Shown here in pieces: positions 48,656 through 59,777 of a stretch of 64,000 nucleotides of DNA. The position numbers were made by a program, and so were the translations under genes. A model generated the notes under the pieces. It ran no database searches and was not told the DNA's origin. It saw only the letters and a list, made by a program, of their open reading frames with translations. Where the stretch lies: the NCBI GenBank assembly GCA_016192135.1, contig JACPUR010000030.1, positions 62,001-126,000 on the forward strand, in the 5' to 3' direction. The stretch is from Candidatus Tectomicrobia bacterium. Its GTDB lineage: Bacteria; UBA8248. The stretch's first letter is position 1, and every line of letters begins with the position of its first letter.

Positions 48656-49120
48656 ATGTATTCGAAGACGGGAGCATCGATCGTGGCCGGCCTCACCGCC
48701 GGCTTCGTGTTCGGGATGATGATGCAGATGATGGCGGCGCCCACGCCGGACGGCGGGCAGATGCCGATGATCGCCATGGCCGGCCAGGTCGTGGGTTCGC
48801 CGACGATTGCCGCCGGCTGGGGTTACCATCTGTTCAACAGCGCGGTCATCGGGGCGGTTTTCGGATGGCTGCTCGGCGACCGCGTGGACGGGTTCAATTC
48901 GGGCCTGGGGTGGGGCGCCGGGTACGGGTTCGCATGGTGGATTCTCGGCGGGCTCGTCCTGATGCCGGTCCTGCTCGGCATGCCCCCCTTCGCGCCGCTG
49001 ATGATGCCGCCGATGTGGATGGTGGCGGCGGGCAGCCTCGCCGGGCATTTGATCTACGGCCTGACGCTGGGCGGCATGTTCGCGTGGCTCCGCGGAGGGA
49101 GGCAGGTGCCGGCGGTCTAG
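48656..49120 (+). CDS. Small integral membrane protein, paralogue of the 1112-1600 protein
   Basis: A 154-aa protein with four hydrophobic helices, beginning MYSKTGASIVAGLTAGFVFG. It shares the pattern YGFAWW-x-LG-x2-x2-MP (YGFAWWILGGLVLMP near residue 95), and the H-x6-IG-x2-FG segment (YHLFNSAVIGAVFGWLLGD near 63), with the membrane protein at 1112-1600. It is Met- and Gly-rich. The ATG at 48656 is placed after a weak GAAGAGGG site; an upstream frame lacks homology. No functional residues can be assigned. Possibly a DUF1440/YagU-like protein. Confidence 0.75.
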   Translation: MYSKTGASIVAGLTAGFVFGMMMQMMAAPTPDGGQMPMIAMAGQVVGSPTIAAGWGYHLFNSAVIGAVFGWLLGDRVDGFNSGLGWGAGYGFAWWILGGLVLMPVLLGMPPFAPLMMPPMWMVAAGSLAGHLIYGLTLGGMFAWLRGGRQVPAV

Positions 49121-49483
49121 GACGCCCTCGGCGCGGGAGGCCGGCGGCGGCCCCCACGGCGGACTCTCCCGCGCCGCGAACCGCGAATGCGGCGCGCGCC
49201 GGGGTTGCGTCCGGCCCCGGCGCCGCCCGCCTCGCCCTTCCTCGCCCGGGGCTGGGGCCAGCCCTCGGCGCCCGAAGCGCCTCCGAGCGGCGCTCGGCCA
49301 CTATCTCCCCCAAAGTGCATCTGGATCAGGAGCCGGTCCGGCCGGACGGTTGACCGCTCCGGGCCGCCTCTGAGCGAAAGAGCCTTGGAATCGCGCGAGG
49401 CTCCGGAGCGCTGGAGGCGCCCGCCCCGGGCGGTGAGGCCATTTTTCGCCTCCCGGGATTTGCGGACAAATCGCTCCGGAGGG

Positions 49484-49512
49484 TTGACCGGCCCCGGGTG
49501 CGGGATTACATT
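49484..49512 (+). promoter_or_regulatory. Sigma-70-like promoter of the sdhCAB operon
   Basis: TTGACC at 49484-49489, a 17-bp spacer and TACATT at 49507-49512, 62 bp before the sdhC ATG. The rest of the 454-bp gap (49121-49574) is very GC-rich and holds no gene or repeat that I can support. Confidence 0.55.
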
Positions 49513-49574
49513 TGCCCGCCGTGAGTCCTGACGGGTGCTTTCGCCGGAAACTTCTCGGCCGGGGGAGGGAGCGG

Positions 49575-50252
49575 ATGAGCCGGTTCGCGCGGTTATGGCA
49601 GTCCTCCATCGGGGCGAAGCAGGTGATGGCCGTGACGGGCCTCCTCCTGTTCGTCTTCGTGGTGGCTCACTTGCTGGGGAACCTCCTCGTGTTCGCCGGC
49701 CGGGAAGCCACCAACGGCTACGCCCACAAGCTCCGCGAAATGGGCGCCCTCCTGTGGGCGGCGCGCATCGGGCTGCTGGCCGTCTTCCTGGCCCACGTGG
49801 GCTCGGGCGTGCGGCTGTGGCAGCTCAACCGCGCGGCGCGCCCCGATGGCTACGCGGAGGCCAACCACCTCGCCGCCTCCTACGCCGGCCGCACCATCGT
49901 GATGAGCGGCCTCCTGATCCTCGCCTACGTCGTCTATCACCTCATGCACTTCACCTTGGGCGTGACGAACCCCGAGTACCTCACGTTCAAGGATCCCCTC
50001 GGCCACGCCGACGTCTACCGGATGGTCGTCGCCGGCTTCTCGCGCCCCGTCATCTCAGGCGTGTACGCCGTGTCGATGATCCTCCTGGGGCTCCACCTCA
50101 GCCACGGCCTCCAGAGCTTCTTTCAGACGCTGGGCCTCAATCACCCGGCCTACAATCCCTTCTTCCGGAAGGTGGGGCCGGTGGCGGCCGTGGTCATCGC
50201 GATAGGCTACATCTCCATCCCCCTGGCGGTCCTCGCCGGGCTCGTGAAGTAG
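49575..50252 (+). CDS. sdhC: Succinate dehydrogenase cytochrome b subunit, type B
   Basis: A 225-aa membrane anchor with five helices, the size and layout of the single-subunit (type B) SdhC/FrdC of Bacillus, Wolinella and actinobacteria. Haem-ligand histidines are likely in VVAHLLGNLLVF near residue 31, FLAHVGSGVRL near 75, VYHLMHFTLG near 120 and LHLSHGLQSFF near 175. It holds the quinone site and links the flavoprotein to the membrane pool. It is first in the order sdhC-sdhA-sdhB, with 12 bp to sdhA. Confidence 0.93.
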   Translation: MSRFARLWQSSIGAKQVMAVTGLLLFVFVVAHLLGNLLVFAGREATNGYAHKLREMGALLWAARIGLLAVFLAHVGSGVRLWQLNRAARPDGYAEANHLAASYAGRTIVMSGLLILAYVVYHLMHFTLGVTNPEYLTFKDPLGHADVYRMVVAGFSRPVISGVYAVSMILLGLHLSHGLQSFFQTLGLNHPAYNPFFRKVGPVAAVVIAIGYISIPLAVLAGLVK

Positions 50253-50264
50253 GAGGAGGCTGCC

Positions 50265-52924
<2,660 letters not shown>

Positions 52925-52953
52925 CGCCTCCGGATTTTCCCGAAAATAAAACA

Positions 52954-52990
52954 GCCGGGGGACGCCTGAATCCCCCGGCCGTTCTATCTT
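52954..52990. terminator. Bidirectional terminator between sdhB and the hydantoinase gene
   Basis: A 9-bp stem (GCCGGGGGA 52954-52962 with TCCCCCGGC 52971-52979) with an 8-nt loop. GTTCTATCTT follows on the plus side and an A-rich AAAATAAAA precedes it, giving T residues for the minus-strand transcript. It serves two convergent genes. Confidence 0.8.
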
Positions 52991-53002
52991 CAGGCCATTG
53001 CC

Positions 53003-56000
53003 TCAGCCTCCCGCCTGCCCCCGGACCGAGGCGTAGTTCGGCCCCCGGTCGAAGAAGGGGAGCCGCCCCCGGCGGGCGCGCATGAACTGGCGGAAGGCTT
53101 GGGTGCCGGGCAGGTCGAGGCGGAGGGTGTCCGGGTTCAGCACCACTCCGTAGTGCTTGAGCGCCTGGTCCGGGCTCACCTTGCCCCGGAGCACGTCCTC
53201 CCGCACCCGCTCGGGCTCCCGCTCGGCCGGGTCCCCCCAGCCGCCCCCGCCCGCCGTCACGATTCGGATGAGGTCCCCCTCCCGCAGGAGCATCCCCTGG
53301 CCGAAGGCGGGGGCCTCGCGCGCCACCGGGGTGCCCGGGTTGCTGACGAGGCTGAAGCGCCCCCCCGCGCGGCCCCCGTTCACCCCCCACGGGGAGAGCC
53401 AGGCCCGGTCCGCCAGGGCGAAGACCTCGCAGTCGCACAGCACGCGCACCTCCTTCTGGAGGCCGAGCCCGCCTCGCAGCTTCCCCGCGCCGCCGGAATC
53501 GTGCGCCAGAGCGAGCCGCTCCACCCGCAGCGGGAACTCCGCCTCCGTCTCCTCCGCCCACAGGCCCCCCCCGGCGGGGAAGGCGATCACCCCGTCCGCC
53601 CCGTCCCCCCCCGGCCCCGCGCCCGTGCCCCCGCCCAGCGGCTCCCGAAAGAGGAAGAAGCGCCCCCGGCGGTCCCGTCCCCGGAGCCCCCACCAGGGCG
53701 CGCCTTCCTGATCGGCGGGGACCCTCCCCCGCGACGCGAGGCCCAGGGCGCCGAGGAGGAGGCTCCGCAGCCGCTGGAGGGTGAGGTGCCCCATGTTCAC
53801 GGCCGCGGGGAAGGCGGGGGAGATGAGGCTCCCTCCCTCCGGCAGGAGGAGCTCGAGCAGGGAGGCCGCTCCCTCGTTCCAGGCGCCGTCCTTCCAGTCC
53901 ACGCGCGGGCCGCCCAGCCGCTGGAGGAGGGGGGCGAGCCACATCCGCAGGAAGGCGCCCCCGTCGCGCTGCGCGGGCCAGTTGATGGGCCCCCGGGCCT
54001 GGAGGGAGCAGCCCCGCAGGTCGAGCCGGAGCCGGCCGTCCCCCTTGGCGAGCTTGAGCTTGAGGGTGTGGAGCCGGCCCGGGTCCACCCCGTCGCTCTC
54101 GATGTGATCTTCCATGCTCCAGGCGCCGTCGGGGAGCCGGGCGATGATTTCTTCCGCCCCCCGGCGGGAGCGCGCGAGGAGCCCCTCCAGCGCCGCGGCG
54201 AACGCCTCCGCGCCCAGCCGCCCAGCCGCCTCGGCCGCCCGCGCCGCCCCCGCCCGGGCGGCGGCCGCCTGGGCCTCGAGGTCGGCCAGGAGATCCTCGC
54301 GCTTGCGGCTGTTGCGGAGGAGGAGCGCGAGCGCCGCCTCGTTCCACCCGCCGCCCTCCCAGAGCCTGAGCGGCGGCAGGATGGTCCCTTCCTGGAACGT
54401 CTGGGTGGCGGCGGGGGAGAAGCTCCCCGGCGCCGCCCCGCCCAGGTCTTCGTGATGCGCGCAAACGAGGAAGTAGCCCGCCGGCTCGCCCCGGTGCCGC
54501 ACCGGGGCGCAGCAGAAGACCTCGGCGGGGCGTCCGAGCGAGCCGCCCAGGTGGGCATCGTTCCAGAAGATCAGGTCGCCGGGGCCGAGGTTCTCCACGG
54601 CGCCGGACTCGATCAGGGGGAGGACGGAGCCCGCGATGGGCCTCCCGGTCAGCTTGCGCCCCCGGAGATCGAAGAAGGCGGCGCCGCACAGCCCCATCTT
54701 CTGGACGTAGCGCGACCGCATGGAGCGCCGGAGGAAGCTCTCCGCCCCCCGCTCGGCGCTCTCCAGGGCGCCCGCCGCCAGCTCCTCCCGCAGCTCCGGG
54801 CCTTCCTCCGGGACGGGCAAGCGGAGGCGGAGGTTCCCGCTCGCGTCCACCTCCGCCGAGGCGTCCGGCGGGAGGAGGGCCGTCGAGCCCTCCTCCTCGA
54901 TGAAGGCGGGCCCCCGGAGGCGCGTTCCGGGCGGGAGATCCCCCCGCCGGTGGATCGGGAGCGGGAGCTTCTCCCCGGGCGAGAGGCGGGCCTCCCGATG
55001 TCCCCAGGGCGTGGCCGAAGAGCCCGCGCCCGAGGGGGCCTCCGGCCGGGCGCTCCCCTCCGCCTTCCCGAGCGCGGTCAGGCGCAGGCAGGCGATCTCG
55101 ACCGGGGCCCGGTCCCCGCGGCCGAAGCCGTACTGGTAGCGGAAGACCTCGTGGAAGGCCGCCAGCGCCGCCTCGATGGAGGCGGCGAAGGAGGAGGCGG
55201 GCGGGAAGTCGACCCGCGTCCGCCACGGGTCGCCCCGGTAGCGCATGTCCGCCGCCCGGAGGAAGATGCCCGTCCCCGCCGGGACGCCCGCCGCCTCCAG
55301 GTCCTCCGCCGCCTCCCGCTCGAGCTCGCCGAAGCGGCGGTCCAGCTCCGCCTCGCTCCCCTCCCGCAGAGTCAGCGCGAGAGGGTGGGCGTACTCGTTC
55401 CGCCGGTCGGGGTCGAGGAGGCCCAACGCCCCGAACCAGGCCGCCCGGGGCGGCACCACCACCTCGGCCATCCCCAGCGCGGCGGCCACCCCGGGCGCGA
55501 GGAGGGGACCCGCTCCCCCGCAGGCGATGAGGGTGAAGTCGCGGGGGTTCTTCCCGGCGCCCGCCGTGGCTTTCTGGACGGCCGAGGCGATGGCGCTCTG
55601 GGCGTCCTGGACGGCCTCCCAGGCGGCCTCCGCGGGCGATCCGGCGCCAACGCTCTCTTCCCCCGCCGGCGCCTCGGCCAGCCAGCCGAGGGCATGGAAG
55701 GCGGCGGGAAGGGAGCCGGGAAGGGGGAGGCAGGCCACCTCGACGCCGGGGGTTTCGGAGTCCGCCGATGCCACCGGCAGGGCGCCGTCCTCGATCAGGG
55801 CGATCTTGGCCGAGGCGCACCCGATGTCCAGGGCGACGGCCCGCCGGATGCGCAAGGCGCGGGCGAGCGCCGCCGCGGCGAGGGCGCCCCCGGCCGGGCC
55901 GGAGAGGGCCGCCGAGAGGGGCCGCGCCAGGACCTTGTGCGCGGGCATGGCGCTCCCGTCCGAGCGGAGGAAAAGGATGGGGGTGTCCGGACGGGGGGAC

Positions 56001-56689
56001 TCGGCCGCCCGGACGGCGGCCTCGCCCAGCGCCCGGCGGATGAGGAGGCCGCTCGCGGCGTCCCGCAGGGCGGCGAGGGCGCGCTCCCGCTCGCGGCCCG
56101 CCTCCCCCGCCTCGGAGGAGAGGGTGAGGCGGCAGGCGGGGTGCACCTCGCCGAATATCTCCCGGGCCCGCCGCTCGTGGGCCGGATTGGCGGGGGCGTG
56201 GAGAAAGCACGCGGCGGCCGCCTCCACCCCGCCCTCCCGGAACTGCCAGGCGGCCGCGCGGAGGGCCTCCTCGTCCAGGGGGGCGATCTCCTTCCCGGCG
56301 GCGTCCAGACGGCCGCCGATTTCCAGGGGGCGGCCCGGCGGGACCAGGCGGAAGGGAAGCCCCCCGCTCTCGCGCGGCTCCCGGCCGTCCCACTCCGGAA
56401 GGAGGGGGAAGCCCGCCGTCACGAGGAGGCCGAGGGGGAGGGCCTCCCCCGCCGCGAAGGCGCCGGCCGCGGCGGAGACGGAGTGGACGAGGGAGCGGAT
56501 GTCGCCGGGGTCGGCGCCCGCCTGCTCCAGCAGCCGGCGGATGGCCAGGGCCGAGGCGCGGGCCGGGTCGCCCGTCCCCACCGGGGCCAGGGCGGAGAAG
56601 AGGGCCCCGTCGCCCAGGCGCAGGGCCAGGGCGTGGACGAAGCCCCGCCCGTGGTCGAGCGCGACCCGGAGCGATCCCTGCGGCGGCAT
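53003..56689 (-). CDS. Fused hydantoinase A/B (5-oxoprolinase-like) protein with degenerate motifs
   Basis: A 1,228-aa single chain. Residues 1-640 correspond to HyuA (ATP-dependent half) and residues 670-1228 to HyuB, as in eukaryotic-type 5-oxoprolinase. HyuB motifs are recognisable: LIFWNDAHLGGSLG near 725 and AHHEDLGGAAPGSFS near 765. However, the first ATP-site motif, normally D-x-GGTFTD, reads DHGRGFVHA, and the second, normally DMGGTSTDV, reads DIGCASAKI. HyuB also lacks the histidine of the usual GGTH. ATP-driven ring opening is therefore doubtful, and the substrate is unknown. The stop faces the sdh terminator. Confidence 0.85.
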   Translation of the reverse strand: MPPQGSLRVALDHGRGFVHALALRLGDGALFSALAPVGTGDPARASALAIRRLLEQAGADPGDIRSLVHSVSAAAGAFAAGEALPLGLLVTAGFPLLPEWDGREPRESGGLPFRLVPPGRPLEIGGRLDAAGKEIAPLDEEALRAAAWQFREGGVEAAAACFLHAPANPAHERRAREIFGEVHPACRLTLSSEAGEAGRERERALAALRDAASGLLIRRALGEAAVRAAESPRPDTPILFLRSDGSAMPAHKVLARPLSAALSGPAGGALAAAALARALRIRRAVALDIGCASAKIALIEDGALPVASADSETPGVEVACLPLPGSLPAAFHALGWLAEAPAGEESVGAGSPAEAAWEAVQDAQSAIASAVQKATAGAGKNPRDFTLIACGGAGPLLAPGVAAALGMAEVVVPPRAAWFGALGLLDPDRRNEYAHPLALTLREGSEAELDRRFGELEREAAEDLEAAGVPAGTGIFLRAADMRYRGDPWRTRVDFPPASSFAASIEAALAAFHEVFRYQYGFGRGDRAPVEIACLRLTALGKAEGSARPEAPSGAGSSATPWGHREARLSPGEKLPLPIHRRGDLPPGTRLRGPAFIEEEGSTALLPPDASAEVDASGNLRLRLPVPEEGPELREELAAGALESAERGAESFLRRSMRSRYVQKMGLCGAAFFDLRGRKLTGRPIAGSVLPLIESGAVENLGPGDLIFWNDAHLGGSLGRPAEVFCCAPVRHRGEPAGYFLVCAHHEDLGGAAPGSFSPAATQTFQEGTILPPLRLWEGGGWNEAALALLLRNSRKREDLLADLEAQAAAARAGAARAAEAAGRLGAEAFAAALEGLLARSRRGAEEIIARLPDGAWSMEDHIESDGVDPGRLHTLKLKLAKGDGRLRLDLRGCSLQARGPINWPAQRDGGAFLRMWLAPLLQRLGGPRVDWKDGAWNEGAASLLELLLPEGGSLISPAFPAAVNMGHLTLQRLRSLLLGALGLASRGRVPADQEGAPWWGLRGRDRRGRFFLFREPLGGGTGAGPGGDGADGVIAFPAGGGLWAEETEAEFPLRVERLALAHDSGGAGKLRGGLGLQKEVRVLCDCEVFALADRAWLSPWGVNGGRAGGRFSLVSNPGTPVAREAPAFGQGMLLREGDLIRIVTAGGGGWGDPAEREPERVREDVLRGKVSPDQALKHYGVVLNPDTLRLDLPGTQAFRQFMRARRGRLPFFDRGPNYASVRGQAGG

Positions 56690-56784
56690 TGCGCGCGGTC
56701 CCCCGGCGAAAAGGGCGCCTTGAACCGGATGTCATCCAAACTGTAAGGGAAGCGGGCGGGGATGGAAATGAGGGGATGGGTTCC

Positions 56785-56856
56785 GTAGGGGCGATGCTTG
56801 TCATCCCCTCTACGAACCGATACCCACGCGGGGGCGAACACGAGGTTCGCCCCTAC
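56785..56856. repeat. Two GTAGGGGCG palindromes with ATGCTTGTCAT and AACACGAGGTT cores
   Basis: Copies lie at 56785-56813 and 56828-56856, starting 43 bp apart. The same two cores occur in the same order at 34488-34560, so the pair seems to move or be copied as a unit. Confidence 0.8.
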
Positions 56857-56882
56857 AGGGCTTGTCGTTCATTTTCTTGCAT

Positions 56883-57812
56883 TTACCCGATCCTCTCCGC
56901 CTCCTCGGCCAGCCGCCGCCAGCGCCCGGCCTCCTCGCGGATCTCCCGGTGGGAGAGGACGCCCTTCTCGGTGACGTAGAAGGTGATGAGGCCGGCCGGG
57001 ACAGGCTCGAAGTAGACGTTGCGGCACAGGCCGGGGGCCTCCTCCCACACCTCTTCGCCCCCGCCCTCCTCCAGCGGGATGTCCCCCGATGAGAGCTCCC
57101 CGCTCACCTTGAAGGTGTCGGCGAGGACGGCGCAGGGCTTCCCCATGGCGTCCGCGGCGAGGGCGGCGGGGTGGCTCCCGGTCTTGTTCACTGCGGCGCC
57201 GTCGCGGCAGAGGGTGTCGGCGCCGAGGAGGAGGAGATCGGCCTCGCGCATGGCGAGGGCGATCTGGGCGTCGGTGACCAGACGGACCGGCCTCCCCGCC
57301 TCCAGGAGGCGGCGGATGAGCGCCCGCCCCTCGAGGAGGGGGCGCGACTCGGCGACGATGACGAGACAGTCCGCCAGGGCCGCCTGGAGGAGGACGGCCT
57401 CGACCGTGGAGGAGTGGCTCAGGGTGAGGAGGGCGCGCCGGCCCTCCAGGATGGCCTTCGCCGCCCCGGCCACGCGCGCGGGATGGCCGCGCAGCCGGGC
57501 CAGGAGGGCCTCGGCCGCCGCCCGGCCCGCGTCCGGCGGATCGGGGGAGGACGCCAGGCGCTCCCGCAGGTCGAGCAGGAAAGCCGTGGCCCAGTTGCCG
57601 GGGGCGGCCATCGAGGGGCGAAGGCCCCGGATGCGCCGGGCGAGGCTCGCCACGCGGGGGAGGAGGGCGCCGGGACTCTCGCCGGGGGACGGGGCGGAGG
57701 CAAGGCCCAGCAGCTCCAGGGCGCGCTCGGCGAGCCGGGCCGCGCCGCTCCTCCGGTCGGCCCGGATGGCCTCGAGCTCCTGCTCGATGGATGGGGAAGG
57801 GAACAGGGGCAA
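56883..57812 (-). CDS. eIF-2B alpha/beta/delta-like sugar-phosphate isomerase family protein
   Basis: A 309-aa protein of the eIF-2B/ribose-1,5-bisphosphate isomerase/methylthioribose-phosphate isomerase superfamily. Diagnostic stretches are LLTLSHSSTVEAVLLQAAL near residue 125, VIVAESRPLLEGRALIRRLLEAGRPVRLVTDAQ near 147 and LLLGADTLCRDGAAVNKTGSHPAALAADAMGKP near 190. It begins at TTG, but the GGGGAGG site is only 1 nt before it, so the true start is uncertain. It follows the ABC ATPase gene by 8 bp, hence it may process the sugar or polyol that the importer brings in. The reaction is inferred, not shown. Confidence 0.8.
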   Translation of the reverse strand: MPLFPSPSIEQELEAIRADRRSGAARLAERALELLGLASAPSPGESPGALLPRVASLARRIRGLRPSMAAPGNWATAFLLDLRERLASSPDPPDAGRAAAEALLARLRGHPARVAGAAKAILEGRRALLTLSHSSTVEAVLLQAALADCLVIVAESRPLLEGRALIRRLLEAGRPVRLVTDAQIALAMREADLLLLGADTLCRDGAAVNKTGSHPAALAADAMGKPCAVLADTFKVSGELSSGDIPLEEGGGEEVWEEAPGLCRNVYFEPVPAGLITFYVTEKGVLSHREIREEAGRWRRLAEEAERIG

Positions 57813-57820
57813 GCCTCCCC

Positions 57821-58894
57821 TCAGCGCACCCGCTTCCCGTCCCAGCCGAAGAGGTAGAGCCGCCCGGGGTCCACGGAGAGGTTGAGGACGTCGCCCTCGC
57901 GGTAGCTCCGGGTGCCTTCCACCACGGCGATGAGGGGCTGGTCGCCGCCGCGGTCGAAGTAGAGGAGGGTGTCCTTCCCCAGGGGCTCGACCAGGCGCAC
58001 CTCGCCGCGGAAGACGCCCCCGTTCCCGGAGATCTCGAGGTGCTCGGGCCGGATGCCGAGGGTGGTTTCGCCCGCGGCGGCCCGGGCGAGGGCGGGCGGG
58101 AGCTCCACCGCGAGGCCCGGCGCCTCGAAGCGGGCGCGGCCCCCCTCGTGCGAGACCTGCCCTCCGATGAGGTTCATCGAGGGGCTCCCGAAGAAGTCGG
58201 CCACGAAGTGGCTCACCGGGTCGCCGTAGATCTGCATGGGCGAGCCCACCTGCTCGATCAGGCCGTTCCGCATGACGACGATGCGGTCGGCCAGGGTCAT
58301 GGCCTCTTCCTGGTCGTGGGTGACGTAGATGAAGGTCTTCTTCAGGCGCTGGTGCAGGCGGTCGATCTCGGCGCGCATCTCGCGGCGGAGCTTGGCGTCC
58401 AGGCTGGAGAGGGGCTCGTCGAGGAGGAAGGCGCCGGGCTCGGTGACGAGGGTGCGGGCGAGGGCCACGCGCTGGGCCTCACCGCCCGAGCACTGGCCGG
58501 GCAGCTTGCCGAGGAGGTGGGTGATCCGGACCATCTCGGCGGCCTCGCGGACGCGCCGGCCGCGCACCTCGGGCGGGACCTTCTTCATGCGGGGGCCGAA
58601 CTCGATGTTCTCGGCCACCGTCTTGTGGGGGAAGAGGGCGAGGTTCTGGAACACCATGCCCAGGTTGCGCTGGCCGGGCTCGAGGTCGTTGACGAGCCTG
58701 CCGTCGATGTATATCTCGCCGGCGGTGGGCTCCTCGAAGCCGGCGATCATGCGGAGGGTGGTGGTCTTCCCGCAGCCCGAGGGGCCCACGAGGACGAGGA
58801 ACTCCCCCTCCTCGATGTCGAGGTCCAGGCGCTTCACCGCCTCGATGCCGCGGCCGTAGACCTTGCGCAGCTCCTTCATCTCGATTCGCGCCAT
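57821..58894 (-). CDS. ABC transporter ATPase, UgpC/MalK-like
   Basis: A 357-aa importer ATPase. Walker A GPSGCGKTTTLRMIAGFEEP is near residues 37-56, the signature [16 protein letters not shown] near 133, Walker B AFLLDEPLSSLDAKLR near 155, and the switch histidine [10 protein letters not shown]. The C-terminal 120 residues are a TOBE domain (LGIRPEHLEISGNGGV). This is the MalK/UgpC class that energises carbohydrate or polyol uptake. It is the fourth gene of the order binding protein, permease, permease, ATPase. Confidence 0.94.
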   Translation of the reverse strand: MARIEMKELRKVYGRGIEAVKRLDLDIEEGEFLVLVGPSGCGKTTTLRMIAGFEEPTAGEIYIDGRLVNDLEPGQRNLGMVFQNLALFPHKTVAENIEFGPRMKKVPPEVRGRRVREAAEMVRITHLLGKLPGQCSGGEAQRVALARTLVTEPGAFLLDEPLSSLDAKLRREMRAEIDRLHQRLKKTFIYVTHDQEEAMTLADRIVVMRNGLIEQVGSPMQIYGDPVSHFVADFFGSPSMNLIGGQVSHEGGRARFEAPGLAVELPPALARAAAGETTLGIRPEHLEISGNGGVFRGEVRLVEPLGKDTLLYFDRGGDQPLIAVVEGTRSYREGDVLNLSVDPGRLYLFGWDGKRVR

Positions 58895-58901
58895 TTCTTT
58901 C

Positions 58902-59777
58902 TTACCTCTTGATCATTCCGAAGCTGAACCCGCGCACCAGGTGCTTCCGGATGAAGCAGCCGATGACGATGAGCGGCAGCGTGACCCCCACCGCGAGCGC
59001 CGCCTGGTAGCCGTACACCCGCCCCTCGGTCGTGCCCTCGTACTTGCTGAGCTGGACGGGCAGGGTGACCACGTCCACCTTCGAGAGGATGAGGGCCAGC
59101 AGGTACTCGCTCCAGGTCAGGATGAGGATGAACAGGAAGGTGGCCACCACGCCCGAGCGGATGAGGGGGAAGATGACCTCCCAGATGGTGCGCCACCGGC
59201 CGGCCCCTAGGATGGAGGCGGCCTGCTCCATCTCGCGCGGGATCTCGTCGAGGAAGCTCTTGGTCATCCAGATGGAGTAGGGGAGGGTGGTGAGCACGTA
59301 CACGATGACGAGGCCCGTGAGGGTGTCGAGGAGCTGGAGCGTCGAGTAGTAGAGCGTGAGGGGGGCCGCCACCACGATGGGCGGCACCATGCGCAGCATG
59401 AGCAGGTTGAACATCCGCCGGTCGGAGAGGATCTGGTAGCGGGAGACGCCGTAGGCGACCAGGGTGCCGAAGGCCACCGAGAGGGTGGTCGAGATGAGCG
59501 AGAGCGCCAGGCTGTGCTTGAGGGCCTGCACCGGCTTCTGCATGGTGGTGGCCTCCTGGGCGGTGGGCTTGATCCCGATGCCCGCCCAGACGACCCGGTA
59601 GTTGTCCAGGGTCCAGTTCTCGGACCAGTAGACCGGCGGCCAGGTGAACCACTCGTGGTCGGGCTTGAAGGAGGTGATGAGCATCCAGTACATGGGGAAG
59701 CCCACGACGAAGAGGGCGATTCCCAGGAGGAAGAACCGGCCCGCCGCGAAAAGCCTGCGCTTCATGGTGCGCTTCAT
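58902..59777 (-). CDS. ABC transporter permease, UgpE/MalG-like
   Basis: A 291-aa permease with six helices. The EAA loop is LDEIPREMEQAASILGAGRWRTIWEVIFPLIRSG near residue 195, the contact site for the ATPase. The N-terminus MKRTMKRRLFAAGRFFLLGIALFVVGFPMYWMLITSFKP is typical of MalG-type subunits. The start overlaps the stop of the first permease (ATGA). A long periplasmic loop after helix 1 includes WSENWTLDNYRVVW. Confidence 0.93.
   Translation of the reverse strand: MKRTMKRRLFAAGRFFLLGIALFVVGFPMYWMLITSFKPDHEWFTWPPVYWSENWTLDNYRVVWAGIGIKPTAQEATTMQKPVQALKHSLALSLISTTLSVAFGTLVAYGVSRYQILSDRRMFNLLMLRMVPPIVVAAPLTLYYSTLQLLDTLTGLVIVYVLTTLPYSIWMTKSFLDEIPREMEQAASILGAGRWRTIWEVIFPLIRSGVVATFLFILILTWSEYLLALILSKVDVVTLPVQLSKYEGTTEGRVYGYQAALAVGVTLPLIVIGCFIRKHLVRGFSFGMIKR

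Noticed and set aside
49187-49531. A 114-residue frame upstream of sdhC
   Set aside because: Arg/Pro-rich, no ribosome binding site, and it covers the sdh promoter.
53099-56746. A 1,215-residue plus-strand frame opposite the hydantoinase gene
   Set aside because: Composition is that of an antisense shadow (Glu/Gly/Arg/Pro-rich), and the minus-strand gene has clear family motifs.
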